DNA of 64,000 nt from Ottowia sp. SB7-C50. Lineage in GTDB: Bacteria; Pseudomonadota; Gammaproteobacteria; Burkholderiales; Burkholderiaceae_C. The stretch is from positions 2,542,001 through 2,606,000 of the forward strand of contig NZ_CP136995.1 in assembly GCF_033110285.1 (NCBI RefSeq), read 5' to 3'. How positions within the stretch are numbered: position 1 is the stretch's first letter; every line of letters begins with the position of its first letter. The position numbers and the translations under genes are program-made. The notes beneath the pieces were generated by a model that was not told where the DNA came from, did not search any database, and saw only the letters and a list, made by a program, of their open reading frames with translations. This document shows, in pieces, positions 1 to 7,278 of this stretch.

Positions 1-237
1 ACGCCCAAGCAACCGCCGCCGGGATGCGATGGGCGTCGGGTGTTTTTGCCAAGGACGGACTGGATTCGACTATTTCATCAGCGTTTTCGCTGGCAAAAGC
101 CGGGCAATCTGTGGATTTGGGCGGTCTGCGGCGTTGCAAATCCTCGCCATAGCCCACGCTATGGCTGCGGTTTGCGCCGTGTGCAGCCCATCCCAAACCA
201 CAGCGCCAGCCTCCGCGGCGACTTATTCAGCGTCGTC
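1..237. other. Left-edge stretch without a supported gene
   Basis: No convincing coding frame is seen. The open frames here run antisense into the phasin-like gene and have no ribosome binding site or recognisable product. A short inverted repeat (ccatagc, cac, gctatgg) lies near position 150. The stretch may be the 3' flank of a gene outside the window. Confidence 0.4.
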
Positions 238-657
238 TTAGCGCGCAGCGCGGCCCAGGCGGCGCGCATTGGCCACCGCGCGCCGGCGCACCGGCGTCAT
301 GCCCTGGTGCATGACGTCAAGCATCGACGCCATCAACCGTTGTTGCGCGCCGGACGAAAGGTGCTGCAGGCTGGGCGGATTCATCCAGCCGCCCATGGCC
401 ACTTTCCACCAGGTTTGTGTCCACCACAGGGCAAACTGCTGCTGGGCGGCCAGCGCCTGCCAGGACATGGCTGCCCAGCTTTCGTGGAAGGCGGCCACTT
501 TTTCGGCGCCCATCAGGTAAAACTCCTGCTGGTCGCGGCCGCTGGGCATCACGCCGGCGCCCAGCATGCGGCCCACGCGATGCGCGATCACTTGCGGCAC
601 CGCGCCGACCATCTGCGCCGTGTCACGGCCCAGGCGCCTCTGTTTGCCAGTCACCAT
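238..657 (-). CDS. Phasin-like polyhydroxyalkanoate granule protein
   Basis: This 139-residue protein is rich in Gln, Ala, Trp and Met in its middle (AAQQQFALWWTQTWW) and has a basic, Arg-rich C-terminus. Its length and amphipathic, Trp/Gln-rich helical character resemble the short granule-associated phasins common in Comamonadaceae, which coat polyhydroxyalkanoate granules. The start is supported by an AAGGGAG-type ribosome binding site about 8 nt upstream. There is no signal peptide or membrane segment. No other storage-polymer gene lies nearby, so the assignment rests on protein style alone. An alternative is an uncharacterised small helical protein. Confidence 0.55.
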   Translation of the reverse strand: MVTGKQRRLGRDTAQMVGAVPQVIAHRVGRMLGAGVMPSGRDQQEFYLMGAEKVAAFHESWAAMSWQALAAQQQFALWWTQTWWKVAMGGWMNPPSLQHLSSGAQQRLMASMLDVMHQGMTPVRRRAVANARRLGRAAR

Positions 658-710
658 CTCGAAAACTCCCTTGATCGGCGGCGCTCTGGCCGCGATTAGC
701 TACAAATAAA

Positions 711-752
711 ATAGCATTCAGCCCGCTGATGGCGAGCGCCATGGCCTGAAAA
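711..752 (+). repeat. Dispersed short repeat, family 1 (copy 1)
   Basis: An ATAGC-led palindromic repeat with the pattern ATAGCT...GCGCTT...AAGCGC...GGCC(A/T)4. It sits between the phasin-like gene and the hydrolase. Ten further copies occur in the window. Confidence 0.6.
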
Positions 753-791
753 CACCTGAAAACCGGGAATGGCGAACACGCAGCGCGCCGC

Positions 792-1391
792 CTACTTGAT
801 CAGCGCCTGCCAGGCGCGGAATTGCGGGTGTTCACAGTCGCGCAGCCATTCAAAGCCGACCATCTCGGTCGTCACCAGTTCGCAACCCGCGCCGGCCAGG
901 CGGTCGTAAGCGGCGTCGCGGTTGCGTTCGGTGCGCGAGCCGCAGGCGTCCGTCACGACGCACACGTCCCACTCGGCCTCCTGCAGCATCAGCGCCGTCT
1001 GCAGCAGGCACACATGCGTTTCGCAGCCTGCGATGACGACGGTGCCGCGCTCCGGCGCGTCCTGGGCGGGTTTCTGCAGATGGCGGGGCAGGCTGCGCGC
1101 ATTGCCGCGCGGCGCGGGCGCCGGCGGTGCCAGCAGCGGCTGCAGTTCTTCGGCGCCGCTGAAGGCCATCTTGGGGACGATGCGATCGCACAGCGCCGCC
1201 AGCGCTGCTTCGGTGCCACCCAGCTTGGCGGGGTTCTGCTCGGTCGCCCACACGGGCACCTGCAGCGCGCGCGCCAGTTGCGCCAGCCGCCGGGCGTTGG
1301 CCAGCACGGCAGACGCATCGTGAATGGCGGGCATCAGGCGGGCCTGATAGTCGATCAGCACCAGTTGGCAGTCGTCGGCGTCGAGCAGCAT
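792..1391 (-). CDS. Isochorismatase-family cysteine hydrolase
   Basis: A 199-residue single-domain cysteine hydrolase (YcaC/nicotinamidase-like). The family triad is visible: Asp in VLIDYQ near residue 12, Lys in VPKMAFS, and the nucleophile Cys in GCETHVCLLQ, which also has the typical second Cys. A GGAG ribosome binding site 5 nt upstream supports the ATG. A longer reading would run back through the tRNA fragment and terminator and is not credible. Family members hydrolyse isochorismate, nicotinamide or related amides; the substrate cannot be told from sequence. Before the element inserted, the gene lay just downstream of tRNA-Val. Confidence 0.9.
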   Translation of the reverse strand: MLLDADDCQLVLIDYQARLMPAIHDASAVLANARRLAQLARALQVPVWATEQNPAKLGGTEAALAALCDRIVPKMAFSGAEELQPLLAPPAPAPRGNARSLPRHLQKPAQDAPERGTVVIAGCETHVCLLQTALMLQEAEWDVCVVTDACGSRTERNRDAAYDRLAGAGCELVTTEMVGFEWLRDCEHPQFRAWQALIK

Positions 1392-1442
1392 GTGTTCTCC
1401 GATGACAGCGGCGCAGACGCCCGAAGCGGGGCCGCGCCGCAA

Positions 1443-1477
1443 TAAAAAAGGCTCCGATGTTTGCAGCACCGGAGCCT
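1443..1477 (-). terminator. Original terminator of tRNA-Val, now separated from it
   Basis: On the minus strand GGCTCCGG...CCGGAGCC-type arms are followed by a run of T. The hairpin lies 8 bp beyond the orphan tRNA 3' fragment. In the uninterrupted chromosome it would have ended the tRNA-Val transcript; the insertion moved it 16 kb away. Confidence 0.8.
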
Positions 1478-1484
1478 CTGGATC

Positions 1485-1532
1485 TGGTGGGTGATGCAGG
1501 GTTTGAACCTGCGACCCCTGCCGTGTGAAGGC
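1485..1532 (-). repeat. Attachment-site repeat, left end (3' part of tRNA-Val)
   Basis: 48 bp identical to positions 17718-17765, covering the encoded CCA, acceptor 3' strand, T arm and most of the anticodon arm of tRNA-Val. Identity stops abruptly on both sides (c versus t, c versus a). The 5' half of the tRNA is absent here, so this is an attachment-site remnant and not a gene. Confidence 0.95.
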
Positions 1533-1587
1533 CGGGCTACGATGGTTCTTAGCGGATGTTGATGGCGCATTTCCCTCTGAGCACTCC

Positions 1588-1650
1588 TTCATAGTCCATC
1601 AAAATCCACCTATAATTTTCCGTACTCTCTCCGTACTTTCCGTACAAGGA
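1588..1650 (+). promoter_or_regulatory. Integrase promoter with overlapping arm-type sites
   Basis: TTCATA (1588-1593), a 17-bp spacer and a perfect TATAAT (1611-1616) give a good sigma-70 promoter for the integrase. Three copies of a TTCCGTAC-type motif follow directly (1617-1625, 1628-1636, 1637-1645), covering the expected transcription start up to the ribosome binding site AAGGAG. Integrase bound to them could repress its own gene. Confidence 0.7.
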
Positions 1651-1658
1651 GCAAGCGG

Positions 1659-2855
1659 ATGCCGATCATCAACACAGTCGCCGGTCGCGACAAACTCAAG
1701 CCGCGGCGCGAGCCGTATTGGCACAAAGTCAGCACCGGTTGCTTTCTCGGGTTCCGAAAACAGTCGCAGTCTACCGCAGGCACGTGGGTGGCCCGGTGGC
1801 GCGACGACACAGGCAAACAGCAATACCGCGCGCTGGGTGCCTTTGACGACCTGCCGCCCAATGCCCGCTTCGATGCCGCGATGCGGTCAGCCAACCAATG
1901 GTTGACCCATGTTGCTGGGGGTGGCAGAGCGAAGGAAGTCACCGTCAAGAATGCTTGCGAGCGTTACGTTGCACACCTTCGGGCCGAGAAGACAGCCGAT
2001 GCCGCCGACGATGCCGACAAGCGGTTTCAGCGCCACGTCTACACCCAGCCGATTGCCGCGATCGCCATGGACAAGCTGCGCCCGATCCACGTCGACACCT
2101 GGCGCAAGCGATTGCAGGACGGGCCAAAACTGGTGGCCGGTCGCAAGCCAGCCAACCAATCCGCCAGCCCCAAAGACCCGAATGCCAAGCGATCGGCGGC
2201 CACGCTCAACAGGGACATGACCTGTCTGCGCGCGGCCCTCAATCTGGCATATCGCGACCAGATTGTGTTGAGCGATGCCGCTTGGTCGGTGAAGCTGCTG
2301 CCGATCAAGAAAGTGGGCGGCCGGCGCACCCTCTACCTTGACCGCGACCAACGCCAATCCCTCATCGACCACATGGACGCCGATCTTGCGCAGTTCGCCC
2401 GCGCCATGAGCAATGTGCCGCTGCGACCGGGCGCCCTCGCCGCCCTGACCGTCGGCCGCTACGACAAGCGCCTGCGCGCCCTGCACGTGGGCAGCGACAA
2501 GGCCGGCGCTGATCGCTCAATCGTACTGCCCGCAACCACGGCCGCACAGTTCGAGCAGGCGGCAGCCAGCAAACTGCCGGGCGCCCTGCTGTTCACGCGG
2601 GGAGACGGCGCGGGATGGGACAAGGACAAGTGGAAATGGCCAGTCAAGGCCGCTGCGGCCGCAGCCGAGCTACCTGCTGAAACCACGCTCTACACGCTGC
2701 GGCACTCCGTCATCACAGACCTGGTTGTGGCCGGCGTCGATCTATTCACGGTAGCCAAGCTGGCCGGAACCAGCGTGCGGATGATCGAGGAACACTACGG
2801 GCATTTGCGCAGCGATGTCACGGCATCCGCCCTGGAAAAAGTAGCACTCAACTAA
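1659..2855 (+). CDS. int: Tyrosine recombinase (phage-type integrase)
   Basis: A 398-residue site-specific recombinase that would integrate and excise this element at tRNA-Val. The N-terminal arm-binding part (to about residue 75) carries a WVARWRD motif, followed by a SAM-like core-binding region (about 90-190) and the catalytic domain. Visible catalytic residues are Arg in PLRPGAL, the TLRHS box (Arg and His), and EEHYGH with the Tyr nucleophile near residue 380. The ATG has AAGGAG 7 nt upstream and a sigma-70 promoter. Its location next to the left attachment repeat, reading inward, is the usual layout. It appears complete. Confidence 0.95.
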   Translation: MPIINTVAGRDKLKPRREPYWHKVSTGCFLGFRKQSQSTAGTWVARWRDDTGKQQYRALGAFDDLPPNARFDAAMRSANQWLTHVAGGGRAKEVTVKNACERYVAHLRAEKTADAADDADKRFQRHVYTQPIAAIAMDKLRPIHVDTWRKRLQDGPKLVAGRKPANQSASPKDPNAKRSAATLNRDMTCLRAALNLAYRDQIVLSDAAWSVKLLPIKKVGGRRTLYLDRDQRQSLIDHMDADLAQFARAMSNVPLRPGALAALTVGRYDKRLRALHVGSDKAGADRSIVLPATTAAQFEQAAASKLPGALLFTRGDGAGWDKDKWKWPVKAAAAAAELPAETTLYTLRHSVITDLVVAGVDLFTVAKLAGTSVRMIEEHYGHLRSDVTASALEKVALN

Positions 2856-2861
2856 CCAAAT

Positions 2862-2918
2862 TTGCCGGCCCTAGGCTGATCCCCGAACACCCGTTTCCCC
2901 GACGGGCTGGGCCGGCAA
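2862..2918. other. Strong inverted repeat after the integrase gene
   Basis: A perfect 10-bp outer stem (TTGCCGGCCC at 2862-2871 with GGGCCGGCAA at 2909-2918) encloses an inner stem CCCGT/ACGGG (2890-2894, 2902-2906). There is no T tract, so it is not a classic intrinsic terminator. It could protect an mRNA end, be a small structured RNA, or be a protein binding site. Confidence 0.5.
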
Positions 2919-2948
2919 CCTATCGTTTAAGGGGGCGTGGGGACGCGC

Positions 2949-3629
2949 ATGGACAAGGAAAGTTTGTACCTTCCGTGGAAGTTTGTCGACTTATTCACCG
3001 CCGAAGAAGCCGTGGCGTTGGTGGCTGGCGCGGTTGGGGTTCCCGAAGACGAACGGGCAAGGCGCATGTCGCCAGTTCGTCGGAGGATGGAGCAAGACCA
3101 CACCCTGGGCGTCAGAACCTTTGCCCATGGTTTCCTTTGCGGTCCGAACGACACCCTTATCGACCGTGAAGACTTCGACCCGCCTACTCACCAGTACCTA
3201 CTCAGTGACAGGCTGATCGAGTTGCTTGTTGCGACACCAACCACATACAGCGCCCTCACTGACCTATGCTGGAAAATTGAAAAATCCTTCGAAAACTGCC
3301 GTTTCAGCCGCGACGAGATAGTTCGATGGCTGCAGGCTAACGAGTTGCAGAGTGCATTCGATTTTGGGAAGCACGAACCCGACGCCGAAGCGTCACCGAC
3401 ATCGGCGCTGCCCGATGCAACCGACCTCAAGGCGCAATACGCAGCGGTCGCGTCAAACCGTGAGCAGCGCCGTCAATTCCTGACCGAGCTCAAGAAAACG
3501 CTGAAATCAGACGAAAAGGTCGGCAATGCCATCGGCATCACCCGCCAGGCCGTCGCCAAGCAACTGCGTTCCTCTGGTGCAGCCGACCACCACAAGAACG
3601 ACCCGTTCGCCCGAACCGCACCGCGCTAA
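2949..3629 (+). CDS. Phage protein with C-terminal helix-turn-helix
   Basis: A 226-residue protein of unknown role. The N-terminus has a W-K-F-V-D-L-F-T-x-E-E-A-V-A-L-V-A-G pattern seen in many phage and island hypotheticals. Near residues 185-210 a segment GNAIGITRQAVAKQLR fits a helix-turn-helix recognition unit, so DNA binding is likely. I prefer the ATG over a GTG 12 nt upstream because GGGGA lies 5 nt before the ATG. It sits between the integrase and the AlpA-type regulator, and the GCAACC/GGTTGC-rich spacer follows it, so it could be a regulator acting there. Confidence 0.6.
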   Translation: MDKESLYLPWKFVDLFTAEEAVALVAGAVGVPEDERARRMSPVRRRMEQDHTLGVRTFAHGFLCGPNDTLIDREDFDPPTHQYLLSDRLIELLVATPTTYSALTDLCWKIEKSFENCRFSRDEIVRWLQANELQSAFDFGKHEPDAEASPTSALPDATDLKAQYAAVASNREQRRQFLTELKKTLKSDEKVGNAIGITRQAVAKQLRSSGAADHHKNDPFARTAPR

Positions 3630-3630
3630 C

Positions 3631-3751
3631 GGTTGCGCGGTTGCGGCAACCGGCGCAACCATAACAATCCATAACAGTCACAAGTGCTTCCAGCACTGAA
3701 TTCACTGCTATCGTTTTCATAGGCAACCAGGTTGCGTATTGCGGCAACCGG
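3631..3751. promoter_or_regulatory. Cluster of GGTTGC/GCAACC inverted repeats (candidate operator)
   Basis: The 162-bp gap before the AlpA-type gene opens with a near-perfect 30-bp inverted repeat (3631-3660). It also contains a palindrome GCAACC-A-GGTTGC (3723-3735) and two copies of TTGCGGCAACCGG (3641-3653, 3739-3751). The clustering suggests binding sites for an element-encoded regulator. The first repeat could instead end the upstream transcript. Confidence 0.5.
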
Positions 3752-3791
3752 ACATTGCTTGGTGCAATTGCTCCCACATCAGGAGCACCCA

Positions 3792-4067
3792 ATGTCCACC
3801 ACCGCCAACAACCCCCGTAAGCCACGCATCCGCACGCAGTCCATTGATGTGCTGCGCATCCCCGACGCGCTGGTGCGCGAGCCGATCGTGATCGAAGCCT
3901 CTGGCCTGTCGGGCTCGACCATTTACCGCGAAGTCCTCGCTGGGCGCTTCCCGCCGCCCCGCCGCGTCGGCAACTTGAAGCTGTGGGTAGCGAGTGAACT
4001 GACCGACTGGCTCAAGGCTCAGGCGGAAGGCCGGGCTTGGACCCCGACACAGCGCGCCGCGGCTTGA
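3792..4067 (+). CDS. AlpA-family excisionase-like regulator
   Basis: A 91-residue protein with the AlpA/MerR-like winged-helix pattern: a helix-turn-helix around SGLSGSTIYREVLAG followed by RFPPPRRVGNLKLWVASELTDWL. Family members act as recombination directionality factors or as activators of integrase and excision in prophages and islands. AGGAG lies 6 nt before the chosen ATG. A longer frame from 3732 would run through the inverted-repeat region and is less likely. Its position after the integrase and a regulator fits control of excision. Confidence 0.8.
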   Translation: MSTTANNPRKPRIRTQSIDVLRIPDALVREPIVIEASGLSGSTIYREVLAGRFPPPRRVGNLKLWVASELTDWLKAQAEGRAWTPTQRAAA

Positions 4068-4076
4068 AGGGGCGCC

Positions 4077-4502
4077 ATGTCGCCCACCATCCACTGCGCG
4101 GGCCGGTCCCGCCAGCCACGCGAGCTACGCCTGCCCGAACAGGCCGCGCCGATCAACCCCGCCAGCGCGCGGGACTTCCATCACCGTTGCAGCGCAGGAC
4201 GTGCTTCACGGTGCTACCAATACTGGAGCACCAGAATGAGGCACCAAAAAGAGAAAGCGCCGCGCGGTGGGCAAACCGGCGGCGCTTGGGATAGAACTAA
4301 ACAGAGCAAGAACAGGGACTCTGCCATGCGCGGCACGCGCCGCGCAAGCGACCAGGACTACCCCGCCGGCCTGCTGGCCGGGGCGTGCACATGCCGGCTG
4401 ACCGCGCCGCGGCTATGCCCGGAGTGCTCGCACACCGCCAACTATGCGACGGAGGTCACCATTCGCCGCGCTGCATGGCGGGCCTGGGGAGTGCCAGCAT
4501 GA
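4077..4502 (+). CDS. Small Cys-containing phage protein of unknown function
   Basis: This frame starts 9 nt after the AlpA gene with a GAAGGGG ribosome binding site and would encode 141 residues. Its first half looks non-globular. The C-terminal part has a compact Cys pattern (CTC..., CPEC) that could bind zinc. An alternative is a start at the ATG at 4326, giving 58 residues. The stop overlaps the next ATG as ATGA, typical of translational coupling, which supports the 3' part as real. Function unknown. Confidence 0.45.
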   Translation: MSPTIHCAGRSRQPRELRLPEQAAPINPASARDFHHRCSAGRASRCYQYWSTRMRHQKEKAPRGGQTGGAWDRTKQSKNRDSAMRGTRRASDQDYPAGLLAGACTCRLTAPRLCPECSHTANYATEVTIRRAAWRAWGVPA

Positions 4503-4708
4503 CAGCGCCGACCGAAGCCACCGGTGTCGATAAGGTGTTCGCCACCCTGCGGGCCGAACTCGCCTTGCGCGGTCACCAACTGCTGCGCGTTGACCGTCGC
4601 CCCAAGGTAGACACCTTCGTCGTGACGGCTTGGGGTCACTCGCGCGAGTTCAAGACGCTCGATCAGGTCGCCGCCTTCCTCGAAATCGTAGGAGGGCCCC
4701 GGCTATGA
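4499..4708 (+). CDS. Small phage hypothetical protein
   Basis: A 69-residue protein whose ATG overlaps the previous stop and whose stop overlaps the next ATG (both ATGA). This places it inside a coupled early operon. It contains a short strand-rich middle (KVDTFVVTAWGHSREFKTLDQVAAFLE) like small accessory proteins near phage replication genes. No catalytic motif is visible. Function unknown. Confidence 0.6.
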   Translation: MTAPTEATGVDKVFATLRAELALRGHQLLRVDRRPKVDTFVVTAWGHSREFKTLDQVAAFLEIVGGPRL

Positions 4709-5539
4709 GCTACAAGGTCGTGAAGCTAGTGTTCGACGGCTACATCGGTCCCGGTGGCAGCGACATGCTGGTGCTCGTGGCCATGGCTGAGTGGTGCAGC
4801 GACGATGGGCGCTGCCATCCCAGCATCGAGTCAATCGCCAAGAAAGCCAGGCTCAGCCGGTCACAAGCCCAGCGGGTGGTGCGTCGGCTGGTTGATGCCG
4901 GATGGTTGACCGTCATCGGCAACGCGGCCGGTGGCGCCCCCCGGATCGACCTGCCGCTACCAGGTCGCAATCGAACGGCTTGCGACGGGTAGCGTCGGTG
5001 CTACCCCTACGGGTCGCACTGATGCGGCCCCTACGGGTAGCGTAGATGCGACGGGTAGCGTGTATGCGACGGGTAGCGCCGGTGCGGCAGAGGGGCCGCA
5101 TGGGTGCGGCGAGACGGGTAGCGCCGGTGCTACCCAGACCGTCATAGAACCATCAGAGAACCGTCAGAGCAAGGTCGGCCAGGGCAAGCCTGACCGACTG
5201 CCGCCGTGTCCGGTTGAAAAAATCAAGGACGCCTACAACGCCATCCTCCCCGAGTTGCCGCAGGCGGAAACGCTGGCAACCGCGCGGCGGCGGATCATCC
5301 AGAACCGTTGGAACTGGGTGCTGAGCGATAAGCGCGGGAACGGTACTCGGCGCGCAACCACGGCGGCCGATGCCCTCAGGTGGTTTGAGGGGTTCTTCAC
5401 TCGCGCCCGCGAAAACGACTTCATCATGGGTCGAACCGCGCGCGGTGCGGGGCACGAGAACTGGCAAGCCGGCATCGACTACCTGCTGAGCGACCGAGGC
5501 TTAACGCAGGTCATCGAGAAAACCGGGAGGTCAGCATGA
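4705..5539 (+). pseudogene. Replication-initiator-like HTH protein, frameshifted as read
   Basis: The first 75 or so residues form a winged helix-turn-helix (LVLVAMAEWCSDDGRCHPSIESIAKKARLSRSQ...), as in phage O-type replication proteins. The frame breaks at a run of six C (4937-4942). Removing one C joins it to the downstream frame as GGAPGSTCRYQVAIERLATG, the expected continuation, and gives about 277 residues. The middle is a TGSV(D/Y/G)AT repeat linker, and the C-terminal domain (about 150-270) is the conserved replication-protein tail with a WFEGFF motif. The gene overlaps the DnaB-like gene by 4 bp. The shift may be a sequencing artefact, since other homopolymers in the window show the same error. 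Confidence 0.75.
4985..5124 (+). repeat. Iteron-like ACGGGTAGCG repeats inside the replication gene
   Basis: ACGGGT occurs at 4985, 5009, 5033, 5051, 5069 and 5114; five of the six copies extend to ACGGGTAGCG. Spacings of 24, 24, 18, 18 and 45 bp keep frame and encode the TGSV-type linker. Lambda-type phages place their replication origin as iterons in the middle of gene O, so these may double as an origin. Confidence 0.6.
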
Positions 5540-6123
5540 CGGACACGGCGCAGCTTCAAGTCCCGCCCAACTCGGTCGAATCGGAAGCCAGCCTGCTCGG
5601 CGGCCTGCTGCTCGACAACCGTGCGCTCGAACGGGTCGACGACTTGCTGACGGAAGCCGACTTCTACCGCCACTCACACCGACTGGTTTTCGCGGTGCTT
5701 GCCAAGCTGATCCCTGCAGGCAAGCCGGCCGATGTGGTCACGGTGTTCGAGGCGTTGCAGCGCCAAGGCGAGGCGGATGAGGTGGGCGGCCTGGCCTACC
5801 TCAACTCGTTGGCCCAGTACCTCCCCAGCGCTCACAACATCCGCCGCTACGCCGAGATCGTGCGCGAGAAATCGATCCTGCGCCAGATCGTCGGCGCGGC
5901 CGAGCAGGCGCGCGCGTTGGCGTTCTCTGACACCGTGCCGGCGCATGCCATCGAGCAGGCGTTGAGCCTGTTTGGCGGCATCGAGGTCCGCCACGGCGCG
6001 CGCGAGCCGCAGCGCGTCGATAGCCTGAGGTCGTTTTCCCGCGCGGCCGTGGCGTGTTCATCAGGCGTGCCGTCCACGACCCCGGCTATTCGCGCGAGTT
6101 GGTCGCCGGGCAATGGGGTCTGA
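5536..6123 (+). pseudogene. DnaB-like helicase, N-terminal domain only (truncated)
   Basis: Residues 1 to about 160 match the N-terminal primase-interacting domain of replicative helicases (NSVESEASLLGGLLLD, ADFYRHSHRLVFA, LAYLNSLAQYLPSA, RRYAEIVREKSILR). They closely parallel the host DnaB encoded elsewhere in the window. The ATPase domain is missing: homology ends near position 6024 and the last 30 or so residues are out-of-frame read-through of an SRAP gene. The gene overlaps the upstream replication gene by 4 bp, so this was a replication operon before the deletion. Confidence 0.8.
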
Positions 6124-6605
6124 TCCCCCACTTCGCCAAGGCGGCCAAGCTGCCATACAGCACCAACAACGCCCGCAGTGAGGAACTGGCGGCCAAGCCG
6201 ACCTACCGCACGCCGTGGGCCAAGGGCCAGCGCTGCATCATCCCGGCGCGCAGCTTCGACGAACCATGCTGGGAAACCGGCCGCAATGTGTGGTGGCGCT
6301 TTCGACGCGCCGACGGCATGCCGTGGGGCTTGGCCGGGCTGTGGGCTACGTGGACGGATCACGCCACTGGCGAGATTCACGAGAGCTACACAATGTTGAC
6401 CATCAACGCGGACGCACACCCGCTGATGAGCCGCATGCACAAGCCCGATCCGAAACTGCCGCACTACCAGCAGGACAAGCGCAGCGTGATCCCGATCGAT
6501 CCCGAGAACTGGGATGCATGGCTGACGTGTGCGCCGGCGCAGGCCGTTGACCTGCTGCGCATACCGGCCGATGACGTGTTTGTTGGCGAGCCGGTGTCCG
6601 CCTGA
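6027..6605 (+). pseudogene. SRAP (SOS response-associated peptidase), N-terminus lost
   Basis: The frame reads EVVFPRGRGVFIRR, then GQWGLIPHFAK, STNNARSEEL, CIIPARSFDEPCWETG, SYTMLTINADAHPLMSRMHK and KRSVIPI. These are hallmark blocks of the SRAP/HMCES/YedK family, which crosslinks to abasic sites in single-stranded DNA. The family's invariant start Met-Cys, whose Cys is the catalytic nucleophile, is absent because about 45 N-terminal residues are missing. An in-frame stop (6021-6023) precedes it. A GTG at 6054 could start a product, but it could not do the family chemistry. It abuts the truncated DnaB-like gene, which points to a deletion. Confidence 0.8.
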
Positions 6606-7073
6606 TCAGGCAGCGCCCAGCGGCAACAGGACCTTGCCGTCGTTCGACGCCGCCATCGGCCGTACCGCGCGAGTGCGCCCTTCCGCAGCCAGCGCCGCCG
6701 TGCCAGCGGCAAAGGCGTCCGCGTAGCAGTCAAACACGTCACCGGCCGCGTGCTGGGCATAACCGCCATCGGCCAGGGCGCGCAGCAGCAGCCAGCGATA
6801 CCGGCGACCATCCGCCTGCACCACGCGCACGGCCAGGTCGGTTACTGGCTGGCTGAAGGCATCTTCCGCGTACTCGGCCACGTCATCCGCCATGGCGGCC
6901 AGTTCGTCGGGCGTGAACGCCTGGGCGGCCAGCTCGGTGATCTCGCGCAGCTCATGCACGGGGACGAAGCCATCGCCGCCGCGCAGGTGCTCGCCCGCCA
7001 TCGTGAACAGAATCAAGCGGCGCGCGGCCTCATGCAGGGCAGTCATTCGGACAGGTTGAGCAACAGCGTTCAT
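6606..7073 (-). CDS. Unknown phage protein behind a LexA box
   Basis: A 155-residue acidic, Ala-rich helical protein without signal peptide, membrane segment or a motif I recognise. It faces the SRAP remnant tail to tail, with adjoining stop codons. A GAAGGAT ribosome binding site precedes the ATG. A near-consensus SOS box lies 20 bp upstream of the start, so it is probably induced by DNA damage. As one of the few uninterrupted early genes it may matter for induction or host takeover. Function unknown. Confidence 0.7.
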   Translation of the reverse strand: MNAVAQPVRMTALHEAARRLILFTMAGEHLRGGDGFVPVHELREITELAAQAFTPDELAAMADDVAEYAEDAFSQPVTDLAVRVVQADGRRYRWLLLRALADGGYAQHAAGDVFDCYADAFAAGTAALAAEGRTRAVRPMAASNDGKVLLPLGAA

Positions 7074-7093
7074 GATCGCGATCCTTCAGTGAA

Positions 7094-7113
7094 TACTGTA
7101 TATTTGCACAGTA
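7094..7113. promoter_or_regulatory. LexA (SOS) box
   Basis: TACTGTATATTTGCACAGTA matches the LexA consensus CTGT-N8-ACAG with both outer TA flanks. It lies between the unknown 155-residue gene (minus strand) and a short plus-strand frame and could control either. Confidence 0.8.
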
Positions 7114-7137
7114 TTCCATTTGCCGTCAAGACACGTC

Positions 7138-7278
7138 ATGCCCAATCCCGCCATGAAGTCCAGCGCCCCTGCGGATGGGGTTGGCGGGGCTGAAACCAGC
7201 GAACAGGAGCCGGTCGATCTGCATCACCTGCAGGGCCGGCTGTGGCAGGTGTATCGGTCCAGAACTGGTGCCAACTAG
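7138..7278 (+). CDS. Short open frame before the terminase fragment
   Basis: 46 codons from an ATG 24 bp after the LexA box, ending at TAG, in the same frame as the terminase fragment that follows at once. It has no recognisable domain. It may be the 5' part of the terminase small-subunit gene interrupted by a stop, or a separate small gene. Its ribosome binding site is weak. Confidence 0.3.
   Translation: MPNPAMKSSAPADGVGGAETSEQEPVDLHHLQGRLWQVYRSRTGAN

Noticed and set aside
40..699. A 219-codon open frame antisense to the phasin-like gene
   Set aside because: His/Arg/Pro-rich composition typical of the antisense of a high-GC gene; no ribosome binding site or homology.
1392..1592. N-terminal extension of the isochorismatase-family hydrolase
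   Set aside because: The open frame runs through the terminator and the tRNA 3' fragment; the internal ATG at 1391 has a proper ribosome binding site and matches the family length.
4985..5124. CRISPR-like or minisatellite array unrelated to coding
   Set aside because: Repeats of about 10 bp with spacing in multiples of three and an intact peptide pattern fit a coding linker or origin iterons better.
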